Assembly: GCA_002684575.1 (NCBI GenBank)
Contig: NYVP01000012.1
Span: 1 to 7,239 of the forward strand
Source: Verrucomicrobiales bacterium
GTDB taxonomy: Bacteria; Verrucomicrobiota; Verrucomicrobiia; Verrucomicrobiales; DEV007
Direction of reading: 5' to 3'
Length of the DNA stretch: 7,239 nucleotides
Below the pieces are notes generated by a model, which saw only the letters and a list, made by a program, of their open reading frames with translations, had not been told where the DNA came from and did not search any database. A program made the translations under genes and the position numbers. Positions 1 through 6,787 of the stretch are shown here, one piece after another (within the stretch, counting starts at the first letter, position 1; each line of letters opens with the position of its first letter).

Positions 1-672
1 AACGTCGTTAGTTTGAAAATTTTCTTCCGTTTTCTATGCAATCATAAAATTCTATCAGAAGATATCGCTGAAGAATTATTTTCGCCTAAACCTGAGCACC
101 TGCTACCCAAAACAATTAATCAAAAGGATGTAATACGATTATTAGAATCTATAGAAACGAGTGACCCTTTGGGAATGCGAGATCGAGCATTGATTGAGCT
201 CCTTTATTCGAGCGGATTGCGTCTCGGAGAAATAATGGAAGCTTTATTAGAAAATCTTTACGTTGAAGAAGGTCATATAAGAGTTACTGGAAAAGGCAAC
301 AAAACTAGAATTGTACCCATTGGGAAAAAAGCTTTAGAAGCAATTAACAATTATTTGGAAAAAGGTCGTAAAAAGTTAGTGAATTCTAAAAGTACCAGCC
401 ATATTTTTTTATCCATTCGGGGAAAAAAACTTAGCCCATCTCGTATATGGCAAATTGTTAAAGAAAGATCGAAAAGAGCTAATATTAATTCCCCTATCCA
501 CCCACATCAACTCAGACACAGTTTTGCAACACATTTACTAAGTGGAGGAGCTGATTTAAGAATCATTCAAGAACTACTTGGCCACGCAGATATAAGCACG
601 ACTCAAACTTACACACATGTTGATGAGAAAGGGCTAAAAAAAGTTCATAAAAAGTTTCATCCACGAGGATAG
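1..672 (+). CDS. xerC/xerD: Tyrosine recombinase XerC/XerD, 5'-truncated by window edge
   Basis: Site-specific tyrosine recombinase of the Xer family, which resolves chromosome dimers at dif near the terminus. The frame is open back to base 1. Its first residues (NVVSLKIFFRFL) match the end of the Xer N-terminal DNA-binding domain, so the true start lies upstream and the TTG at 13 is internal. Numbered from that TTG, the catalytic set is complete: Arg70 in SSGLRLGE, Lys94 in TGKGNK, His165 and Arg168 in HPHQLRHSFATHLL, His191 in LLGHADIS and the nucleophile Tyr200 in TQTYTHV. It ends in FHPRG, the usual Xer C-terminus, so the 3' end is intact. About 80 N-terminal residues are missing from view. 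XerC and XerD cannot be separated firmly: ELLGHA looks XerC-like, while the THVDEKGLKKVHKKFHPRG tail looks more XerD-like. Complete motifs of the housekeeping type and non-phage neighbours argue against a mobile-element integrase. Confidence 0.93.
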   Translation, partial: NVVSLKIFFRFLCNHKILSEDIAEELFSPKPEHLLPKTINQKDVIRLLESIETSDPLGMRDRALIELLYSSGLRLGEIMEALLENLYVEEGHIRVTGKGNKTRIVPIGKKALEAINNYLEKGRKKLVNSKSTSHIFLSIRGKKLSPSRIWQIVKERSKRANINSPIHPHQLRHSFATHLLSGGADLRIIQELLGHADISTTQTYTHVDEKGLKKVHKKFHPRG

Positions 673-1001
673 TCTGAAATTTTAGTGCTTTCAGTAATCC
701 ATTCTAGGTAATTCTTTGACCCGCCCTCAACAGGCAGAACAATAATTTCAGGTAAATCGTATGAATGTAATTCCAATATAGCCGATTCTAGTTTATCCAA
801 AAGCTGCACTGAAGTCTTAAAAAGTGTTAAAACCTCTAAATCTCGATTAATTTCATTATTCCAGCTGTAGATTGATTCCACTTTTGGTATCAAATTGACA
901 CAGGCTGCTAGTTGATTTTCTATTACATGTGTGCCAATATGTCGCGCTGAATCCAAATCAGGACACGTGCAAAGAACGATTTTTATGTTTGGATTTTTCA
1001 T
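657..1001 (-). CDS. cutA: Divalent-cation tolerance protein CutA
   Basis: Small cytoplasmic CutA1-family protein, a PII-like ferredoxin fold that forms trimers and has been linked to copper or other divalent-metal tolerance. Its biochemical role is still unsettled. The 114-residue product carries the family blocks in order: VLCTCPDLDSAR (9-20), LAACVNLIP (31-39) followed by SIYSW, EVLTLFKT (56-63), then HSYDLPEIIVLPVEGG (79-94) and YLEWI (98-102). The ATG at 1001 is chosen because translation from it starts just before the first beta strand, as is usual. An upstream in-frame start at 1058 would add 19 unrelated residues and overlap the kinase gene. The 3' end overlaps the convergent recombinase gene by 16 bp, and the last codons (DYPRG) lie beyond the conserved CutA core. 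The start codon is 12 bp from the divergent kinase start, and no Shine-Dalgarno sequence is visible. Confidence 0.93.
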   Translation of the reverse strand: MKNPNIKIVLCTCPDLDSARHIGTHVIENQLAACVNLIPKVESIYSWNNEINRDLEVLTLFKTSVQLLDKLESAILELHSYDLPEIIVLPVEGGSKNYLEWITESTKISDYPRG

Positions 1002-1013
1002 ATTAATATTTTG
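1002..1013. promoter_or_regulatory. 12-bp divergent gap between cutA and kinase starts
   Basis: The cutA ATG (minus strand, 1001-999) and the kinase ATG (1014) are separated by 12 bp that lie within an almost pure A/T stretch. Bases 1000-1009 (ATATTAATAT) form a perfect 10-bp palindrome spanning the cutA start codon and most of the gap. It could serve as an AT-rich -10-like element in either direction, but no convincing -35 partner was found. Any normal promoter for either gene must lie inside the other gene. The regulatory role is inference only. Confidence 0.25.
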
Positions 1014-2183
1014 ATGAAATCTCGTTTCGTAGACAAGCTCATTGAGCGTTTTGACCAAGTTGGTTCAAGCGAAGTCCAAAATTTTCTGAATCGTTTGGCA
1101 GAGGAAAGTGATTTCTTTAAAAGTATTTTTGATGCCCTGCAGGAAGGAGTCATCGTTGCTACTGGAGAAGGCATCATTCATTACATTAATGATGGAGCTT
1201 CCCGACTTTTTGGACTGAACTGTAAAAGTGTAAAGGGTGAAAAGGTTTCAGATCACATTCAGGGGCTAGAATGGGATAATCTTGTTTCAGGAAAAAGCGA
1301 CGCCATCTCAAGAGATCTTGAACTATTCTATCCTGAAAATAAGTATTTAAATTTCTATATAAAACCAATAGGAGCCAATTCAGAGAACGCAGATCCCGTT
1401 TTCTTAATGCTCATAAGGGATATTACTGAGTCTCGAAAAGGTGAAGAAGAAAAACTGGAATCAGAAAAAATTGGTGCACTTACAATGCTTGCTGCCGGAG
1501 TAGCTCATGAAATAGGAAATCCGCTCAATTCAATAAATATTCATCTACAACTCTTGGAAAGAAAACTTAAAAAGGCTGTACCCGATCTATATGAGGCAGA
1601 GCTTAGAGATCTAGTTGAAACATCGACAGATGAAGTAAGGCGATTGGACCATATAGTTGATCAATTTCTGAAAGCAATAAGGCCTTCGAAACCACAATTA
1701 GAACCGACCGACATTAATGAACTCATAAAAGAATCTATGAGGTTTTTGGAACCTGAAATAAAAGACCGGGGACTGAATCTAACCTTGGAATTGAGATCTG
1801 CTCTTCCAGCACTAGAACTTGATCCAGATCAAATAAAACAGGCATTTTATAACATAGTAAAAAATTCAATTCAAGCGACTTCTGAAAGTGGAAAAATTAC
1901 TGTTAAAACAGATCTTTCAGATAATCATATACTAGTTACATTCAATGATACTGGTGAGGGCATTTCAGCTGAAAACCTCTCCACAGTCTTTCAACCTTAC
2001 TTTACTACAAAAAAATCTGGAACTGGACTCGGTTTACTTATTATTAGAAGAATCATAAGAGAACACGGTGGGGACATAAAAATATCTAGTGAAGAAGGTT
2101 TCGGCACGTCTGTTTGCATCTCTCTCCCGAGGCAACAAAGAAACGTTCGACTATTACCTCTTGAACAGAAAAACAAAGATTGA
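1014..2183 (+). CDS. Soluble PAS-domain sensor histidine kinase (NtrB-like)
   Basis: Cytoplasmic sensor histidine kinase that should autophosphorylate on His and pass the phosphate to the regulator encoded 30 bp downstream. Numbered from ATG 1014 (389 residues): a short N-terminal helix region (1-30), one PAS domain (about 31-138, EGVIVATGEGIIHYINDGA near its start, ending FLMLIRDITE), a linker coiled coil, a HisKA dimerisation domain with the phospho-acceptor His165 in AAGVAHEIGNPLNS, and a HATPase_c domain with N-box NIVKNS (Asn284), G1 DTGEG (312-316), F-box FQPYF (326-330) and G2 GTGLGL (336-341). All catalytic boxes are intact. No transmembrane segment or signal peptide is evident, so the signal is probably cytoplasmic or relayed by a partner, as in NtrB. 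A TTG directly in front (1011) could also start translation; ATG is preferred as the stronger codon. The ligand of the PAS domain cannot be predicted. Confidence 0.93.
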   Translation: MKSRFVDKLIERFDQVGSSEVQNFLNRLAEESDFFKSIFDALQEGVIVATGEGIIHYINDGASRLFGLNCKSVKGEKVSDHIQGLEWDNLVSGKSDAISRDLELFYPENKYLNFYIKPIGANSENADPVFLMLIRDITESRKGEEEKLESEKIGALTMLAAGVAHEIGNPLNSINIHLQLLERKLKKAVPDLYEAELRDLVETSTDEVRRLDHIVDQFLKAIRPSKPQLEPTDINELIKESMRFLEPEIKDRGLNLTLELRSALPALELDPDQIKQAFYNIVKNSIQATSESGKITVKTDLSDNHILVTFNDTGEGISAENLSTVFQPYFTTKKSGTGLGLLIIRRIIREHGGDIKISSEEGFGTSVCISLPRQQRNVRLLPLEQKNKD

Positions 2184-2213
2184 TGGTTTTTAATAAAATC
2201 ACCTAAATTATTG

Positions 2214-3569
2214 ATGAATGCGATTCTGATTGTTGATGATGAAAAAAATACCAGAGAGGGGCTACGGCTTTCTTTGGAGGATGAATTTGATGTCTATATT
2301 TCCTCAAATATAAAAGGTGCAAAAGATGTTTTAGATAACGAAAGAATTGATGTTTTAGTGACCGACTTAAGATTGGGAGCCGAAGATGGAATGGAGCTTA
2401 TCGAATTAGCTCTTAAAATGCCACAACCACCAATAAGCATCATGATGACTGCTTATGGATCTGTTGATACTGCAGTTGAGGCCATGAAAAGAGGAGCCTA
2501 TCATTTTGTCACCAAACCTCTTAATATCGACCAATTAGAAATACTTATAAAAAGAGCTCTCAATACAAGATCATTAAAAGAAGAAAACTCAGAATTAAAA
2601 AAACAAGTTCAGAAAAAATTCACTATATCGAATATATTAGGGAAATCTTCTGCAATGCAACCTGTGTTTGAGACCATTGAACAAGTTGCAAAATCTAAAG
2701 CAACCGTCTTAATAGACGGAGAAAATGGGACAGGAAAAGAATTAGTCGCTAAAGCCATTCACAATCTTAGTGGTAGACCAAAATCTAAATTGATCACAGT
2801 ACATTGTGCAGCCCTTTCTCCACAATTGCTCGAAAGTGAATTATTTGGTCATGAGAAAGGAGCCTTTACGGGTGCCACAGAAAAGAGAATCGGTAGATTT
2901 GAACAGGCCGATGGAGGCACTTTATTTTTAGACGAAATTGGTGAAATTGATTCCTCTACTCAAGTGAAATTACTAAGAGCATTAGGAGAAAGAAAAATAG
3001 AAAGAGTTGGCGGTAATAAAACAATAAATATTGATGTAAGACTAGTTGCGGCCACTAATAAAAATATTCCTGAATTAGTTTCGAATGGAGAATTTCGTGA
3101 AGATTTATATTATCGATTAAATGTCGTTAAAATCACACTTCCTCCTCTTAGAATGAGATCTGAGGACATTCCTCTTCTTACTAATGCTTTTCTGAAAGAG
3201 TTTGCAAAAGAAAACAATAAATCCATTAAAGAACTTTCTACAGATGCAATGCGCACATTAATTGATTATCAATGGCCAGGCAATGTAAGAGAACTCAGAA
3301 CTGCTATCGAACATGGTGTCGTTATGTGCAATAGTAGAAAAATAACTTTGCGTCATCTCCCAGCTGCAATCCGAGGTGAAAATCCATTAATTCAAGATAA
3401 AGTTGAATTCTCGAGAGAAAGTGACTCTCAAACATTCAACCTAGCAAATATGGAAGCTAAATTGATAGCGAATGCTCTTAGCCACACAAACGAGAACAGA
3501 ACTGAAGCAGCAAAATTGCTTGGAATTAGCCGAAGAACTTTGCAAAGAAAAATTAAAGAGTCACAATAA
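2214..3569 (+). CDS. Sigma-54-dependent response regulator, NtrC/AtoC family
   Basis: Response regulator and bacterial enhancer-binding protein that activates RNA polymerase carrying sigma-54, very probably the partner of the kinase just upstream. Numbered from ATG 2214 (451 residues). The receiver domain (about 1-118) has the acidic pair Asp8/Asp9, phospho-acceptor Asp51 in LVTDLRLG, Thr79 and Lys101. An AAA+ domain (about 138-370) has Walker A GENGTGKE (169-176), GAFTGA (216-221, the sigma-54 contact loop), Walker B LFLDE (237-241), the REDLYYRLN arginine-finger region (295-303) and sensor II WPGNVRELR (354-362). A Fis-type helix-turn-helix ends the protein (about 429-447, TEAAKLLGISRRTLQRKI). 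The usual ESGTGKE Walker A has Asn in place of Ser, a mild change. Length is typical. A TTG immediately before the ATG (2211) is an alternative start. The 30-bp gap and shared strand imply co-transcription with the kinase. Target genes cannot be identified here. Confidence 0.95.
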   Translation: MNAILIVDDEKNTREGLRLSLEDEFDVYISSNIKGAKDVLDNERIDVLVTDLRLGAEDGMELIELALKMPQPPISIMMTAYGSVDTAVEAMKRGAYHFVTKPLNIDQLEILIKRALNTRSLKEENSELKKQVQKKFTISNILGKSSAMQPVFETIEQVAKSKATVLIDGENGTGKELVAKAIHNLSGRPKSKLITVHCAALSPQLLESELFGHEKGAFTGATEKRIGRFEQADGGTLFLDEIGEIDSSTQVKLLRALGERKIERVGGNKTINIDVRLVAATNKNIPELVSNGEFREDLYYRLNVVKITLPPLRMRSEDIPLLTNAFLKEFAKENNKSIKELSTDAMRTLIDYQWPGNVRELRTAIEHGVVMCNSRKITLRHLPAAIRGENPLIQDKVEFSRESDSQTFNLANMEAKLIANALSHTNENRTEAAKLLGISRRTLQRKIKESQ

Positions 3570-3597
3570 AAAGTTTTAGGATATGAAGAAATATGAT

Positions 3598-3626
3598 TTG
3601 AGTGCCAATCGGATAACCCATAAAAT
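3598..3626 (+). promoter_or_regulatory. Putative sigma-70-type promoter before membrane protein gene
   Basis: TTGAGT at 3598-3603 (4 of 6 matching TTGACA) is followed after exactly 17 bp by TAAAAT at 3621-3626 (5 of 6 matching TATAAT). The expected transcription start is about 3632-3634, immediately before the ATG at 3635, so the transcript would be leaderless or nearly so. It lies in the 65-bp gap after the response regulator gene and would let the membrane protein gene be expressed independently of the two-component operon. In AT-rich DNA such matches arise by chance, hence the modest confidence. Confidence 0.4.
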
Positions 3627-3634
3627 AAACATTT

Positions 3635-5458
3635 ATGTCTCTTAGGAATTTCTTTTCAGACTCTAAAACTGGTGAAGAACTCAGCGGCGCACTGATTCTT
3701 CGAAGGTTACTATTTCTTCTCCTGTTGTTTGGCTTAATGCTTTTTTATTTAGGACCTGGTTTTAAACAACTGACCTCACCAAAAGGTATCGAACAAGCAC
3801 AAATTGCAAGAGAACTTGCAAGATCAGGAAGCTTTCAAACAAAAATGATTCGCCCTCTATCTTTATATCAATCAGATAAAAATTCTGAAGAGGCCGACGG
3901 AATGAAAATGGTAGGCTTCAAAGACACTTACCATGCACCTCTAAATCCCATTCTTAATTCAGTCATCATAAGGTTCTTCAAAGGCAAAAATGATTACGGC
4001 TGGAATAATAATTCAACTGTTTATTATCTAGACAGAATAATTACGGCGGCTTCTATTTTCTTTCTTCTGGCATCAATTGGGGTAACCTTCCTTTTTATAT
4101 CAAGAATATTTGATGCTAAAATCGGGGGAGTAACCGCTCTTTTAATGCTCTTATGCGAGCTACTTTGGAGATACTCGCAAAGCGGACTTCCACAAATGTT
4201 AATGCTCTTTTTGTTTACTCTAGGTTGTTACTTTGTTTACAGAGCAGTTGAAGCTCAATGTCTAGAGAAAAAGCCAATTGCCCTTTTGATTCTCGGCGCC
4301 GTTTGTTTTGGACTCTTAGCGCTGACTCACTGGATGGCAATATGGCCATTTATGGGGCTAGTTATCTTTTCGTGTTTTTACTTTAAACCTCGAGGAGCAG
4401 CTGGGTTAAGTATGCTCATTGTTTTCTTGATTATTATTTTACCTTGGTGCTTTAGAAATCTTAATACGTCAGGAGATTTTTTAGGCTCTGCGTATTATGC
4501 CATGTTTGGAGGAATGGGCTCTGCGGAAGAAGAGATTTTTAGGAGCTATAATCTCAACAAAGATAACATTTTCAAGAAGGGTTTTGCTACAAAAGTTCTC
4601 ACATCCTCCCTGTATCAACTCAATGGTATATACTCATTTCTTGGCTCAATTGTAGCAGCTCCACTTTTCTTTATAGCATTACTACACCCATTCAAAAGAC
4701 CTCAAATAGCTGCCTTTAAATGGTTTATTCTTGCCATGTGGATACCAGCAGTTGTCGGGATGTCTCTTTTTGGAGTATCCAATCAAAGCTTGGGAATGTC
4801 TGGACCAGACGCCAATCAAATTCACATATTATTTATTCCTTTAATGACTGCATATGGCTTGGTAATGCTTGCTATATTATGGAGCCGAATTGGATTAGGA
4901 ACAAATATACCAATCATATCTGAAAATGGACATCTATGGATAGCTATCATTCTTAGCACCATCCCGATGATCCTAAGTTTGTTACCTGGAGTAACCCGGG
5001 GGATTCAAACTAAAGAAAAGGTAACGAGAGGTGTTGTTTTGTCTTACATTGGCAAACAAATTGAAAAAACAGATATCATCATCACTGATTCTCCATGGGA
5101 AGTAGCATGGTACGGAGATCGAACCGCTCTATGGTTACCAACAAAAAAAGCTGACTTGAGAGAAATAATGAAGCGCGGTAAAGAGCATAAAAATCCATTT
5201 GCTGGAATATTAGTGACACCTGTTTCAATGACAAAATCTCTGTATGGCGTAACATACCGTGATGAAAAAGACTGGGCTCCTCTTATTTTAGGTCAAACAG
5301 TTACGAACGCTGGTAGCGGATCAGATCCAATCCAACCAAAATCATGGCAAATGGATGGTCTAAATCTTATTAATTCTTTTGAAGGAATACCATTTAATAA
5401 AGTAGATCCAAAATTAACAACTAGTGGTTATTTCTTCTTGGTTGATCCAGACCAATAA
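3635..5458 (+). CDS. Multi-pass membrane protein, GT-C/ArnT-like glycosyltransferase-related
   Basis: Integral membrane protein of 607 residues whose exact function I do not recognise. Hydrophobic segments suggest about 11 transmembrane helices (near 22-42, 135-156, 163-181, 184-204, 213-232, 233-250, 254-273, 331-351, 361-381, 396-416 and 433-452). A long first loop (about 43-130) follows helix 1, and a soluble C-terminal tail covers about 455-607. This is the plan of GT-C-fold lipid-linked sugar transferases such as ArnT or protein mannosyltransferases. Support comes from the first-loop stretch GIEQAQIARELARSGSF (51-67), which resembles the ArnT-type sequence after the catalytic Asp-Glu (AEIAREM..SGDW). 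However, in this alignment the Asp-Glu pair falls on Lys50-Gly51, with Glu53 the nearest acidic residue. The tail contains TDSPWEVAWYGDRTALWLP (484-502), which looks like a conserved block. The start is the ATG directly after the putative promoter; no Shine-Dalgarno sequence is present. It could act in envelope glycan assembly, but catalysis is unproven. Confidence 0.72.
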   Translation: MSLRNFFSDSKTGEELSGALILRRLLFLLLLFGLMLFYLGPGFKQLTSPKGIEQAQIARELARSGSFQTKMIRPLSLYQSDKNSEEADGMKMVGFKDTYHAPLNPILNSVIIRFFKGKNDYGWNNNSTVYYLDRIITAASIFFLLASIGVTFLFISRIFDAKIGGVTALLMLLCELLWRYSQSGLPQMLMLFLFTLGCYFVYRAVEAQCLEKKPIALLILGAVCFGLLALTHWMAIWPFMGLVIFSCFYFKPRGAAGLSMLIVFLIIILPWCFRNLNTSGDFLGSAYYAMFGGMGSAEEEIFRSYNLNKDNIFKKGFATKVLTSSLYQLNGIYSFLGSIVAAPLFFIALLHPFKRPQIAAFKWFILAMWIPAVVGMSLFGVSNQSLGMSGPDANQIHILFIPLMTAYGLVMLAILWSRIGLGTNIPIISENGHLWIAIILSTIPMILSLLPGVTRGIQTKEKVTRGVVLSYIGKQIEKTDIIITDSPWEVAWYGDRTALWLPTKKADLREIMKRGKEHKNPFAGILVTPVSMTKSLYGVTYRDEKDWAPLILGQTVTNAGSGSDPIQPKSWQMDGLNLINSFEGIPFNKVDPKLTTSGYFFLVDPDQ

Positions 5459-5524
5459 TTTATATCTTAGCACAAACTTTCTCATTACCACACGTTTGGA
5501 CTAATTAAACGGTAAATCACTATA

Positions 5525-5785
5525 ATGCCCCCAAAAAAACAAACCGACTTAAAAGAGGATCTTCATTTTGAAGGTGCTATTGAAAGATTGGAAAAAATAA
5601 TCGAAAAAATGGAAAATGAACGTGTTCCATTAGAGGAAATGTTAAAGGATTATGAGGAAGGGACCAAATTATTAAGCGTATGCAAAGAAAAGATTAGTAT
5701 TGCTAGAAAAAAAGTGGAGAAAATTAATAAAGATCTTAATAAAGACGCCCCGGAACTAGATGAACTTGACGAAATCGCAGACTGA
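5525..5785 (+). CDS. xseB: Exodeoxyribonuclease VII small subunit
   Basis: Small subunit of exonuclease VII, a cytoplasmic enzyme that degrades single-stranded DNA into oligonucleotides. Several XseB copies assemble with one large XseA subunit, which is not encoded in this window. The 86-residue product has the XseB helical-hairpin core at about 14-67: HFEGAIERLEKIIEKMENE, then VPLEEMLKDYEEGTKLLSVC, then KEKISIARKKVEKI. It is flanked by a lysine-rich N-terminus (MPPKKQ) and an acidic tail (APELDELDEIAD), both common in the family. The length is normal. The ATG at 5525 is the only start upstream of the conserved core in this frame that I see; it lacks a Shine-Dalgarno sequence. The gene lies 66 bp after the membrane protein gene and 57 bp before dxs, the same order relative to dxs as in many bacteria where xseB clusters with isoprenoid genes. 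Confidence 0.92.
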   Translation: MPPKKQTDLKEDLHFEGAIERLEKIIEKMENERVPLEEMLKDYEEGTKLLSVCKEKISIARKKVEKINKDLNKDAPELDELDEIAD

Positions 5786-5842
5786 GGCGAATAGAACATT
5801 CAATTTAATAGAATTCAGCCTCCAAATTGTAGAATAACAAAA

Positions 5843-6787
5843 GTGAAATTAACTGAGATCAAAAGCCCCGAAGACCTCAAAAAAATTCCAGAGGATCAAC
5901 TGACTGAACTAGCAACTCAAATTAGAGAGACCTTGATAAAAAGCTTATCTCAAACTGGAGGTCACTTGGGTCCTAACCTTGGTGTTGTGGAACTAACAAT
6001 TGCGTTGCATAAAGTTTTTGAAACCCCAAATGACAAATTTTTATTCGACGTTTCTCATCAGGGTTATGTTCATAAAATGCTTACTGGAAGATGGAACCAA
6101 ATCGATACTATTAGACAGTATAAAGGACTAAATGGATTTCTTCTTAGGAGTGAAAGCGAGCACGATTGTTATGGAGCTGGACATGCAGGAACAGCACTTT
6201 CAGCCGCACTCGGTATGGCAATGGCTAATAAAATGAAAGGAAGCACAGATCACGTGGTTGCTGTTGCTGGTGATGCTGCCTTTACCTGCGGCCCTACATT
6301 TGAAGCTCTTAACAATGTTTCAAATCTTGAAGGACCTTTAATTATCGTTCTTAATGATAACGAGTGGTCTATAGACAAAAATGTTGGAGCAATAGCAAAG
6401 TACTTTAACAAGATTACTACAAGTAAAGCGTATGCAGGTCTTCATGAGGCAGCGGCAAACTTTGTTTCCAAAAGATTGGGTGATAAAGTCAGTAAAATTG
6501 CTTCTAAAGTTGAAAAGGGAGCAAAAAATGTATTGGTTCCAAGTGTACTTTTTGAAGAGTTTGGCCTTCGATACTATGGACCCATCGACGGCCATGATCT
6601 TCCATTACTTATAAAAACTTTTGAATTTCTAAAAGAACAAACCGAACCAGTAATTTTACACATCATTACAGAAAAGGGTCACGGCTATAAACCAGCTTTA
6701 GAAAAACCTGACAAATTTCATGGTTTAGGAAAGTATAAGATTGAAACAGGTGAAACCGACCCCGCATCAACTCCGACATATTCTTAA
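5843..6787 (+). pseudogene. dxs: dxs, N-terminal half (DXP synthase), ended by premature TAA
   Basis: First half of 1-deoxy-D-xylulose-5-phosphate synthase, which joins pyruvate and glyceraldehyde 3-phosphate using thiamine diphosphate (ThDP) to start the MEP isoprenoid pathway. The 314 residues cover the ThDP/Mg-binding N-terminal domain: TGGHLGPNLGVVELTIALH (38-56) with active-site His41, FDVSHQGYVHKMLTGR (68-83), GAGHAGTALSAALG (111-124), the metal site GDAAFT (143-148, Asp144) with NDNEWSI (171-177), FEEFGLRYYGPIDGHD (237-252), and GHGYKPALEKPDKFHG (279-294). Full DXS is about 620-640 residues, so this is half length. The GTG start is chosen because KSPEDLKKIPEDQL aligns with the usual DXS beginning. 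TAA at 6785-6787 falls in the interdomain linker after TPTYS, yet DXS sequence continues in the same frame. Alone, this half lacks the catalytic Glu and should be inactive. It may instead be one intact gene with a base-call error. Confidence 0.85.

Noticed and set aside
1..672. Tyrosine recombinase as a sign of an integrated element
   Set aside because: The sequence has housekeeping Xer motifs and the HPRG end, with core metabolic neighbours and no att-like repeats or phage genes.
657..1058. Longer CutA starting at 1058
   Set aside because: The additional 19 residues do not resemble CutA and would overlap the kinase gene by 45 bp; the ATG at 1001 gives the standard CutA beginning.
3585..3609. 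Minus-strand TTGGCAC near 3602-3608 as a sigma-54 -24 element
   Set aside because: No GC dinucleotide at the required -12 spacing, and it points back into the regulator gene.
5493..5511. Small hairpin CGTTT-9 nt-AAACG after the membrane protein gene as a terminator
   Set aside because: The stem has only 5 bp, is AT-rich and lacks a following T run.
5521..5526. Perfect TATAAT with TTGGAC 19 bp upstream (5496-5501), before xseB
   Set aside because: The hexamer overlaps the xseB ATG (5525), so transcription from it would start inside the gene after its only suitable start codon. Probably chance in AT-rich DNA.
6338..6595. Minus-strand open frame of 85 codons within dxs
   Set aside because: It is antisense to well-conserved DXS coding sequence and its translation resembles no known protein; a shadow frame.
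6785..6787. UAA reassigned to an amino acid (alternative genetic code)
   Set aside because: The response regulator (3567-3569) and the membrane protein (5456-5458) end at TAA exactly at expected family lengths, and no other gene in the window has an internal in-frame TAA.
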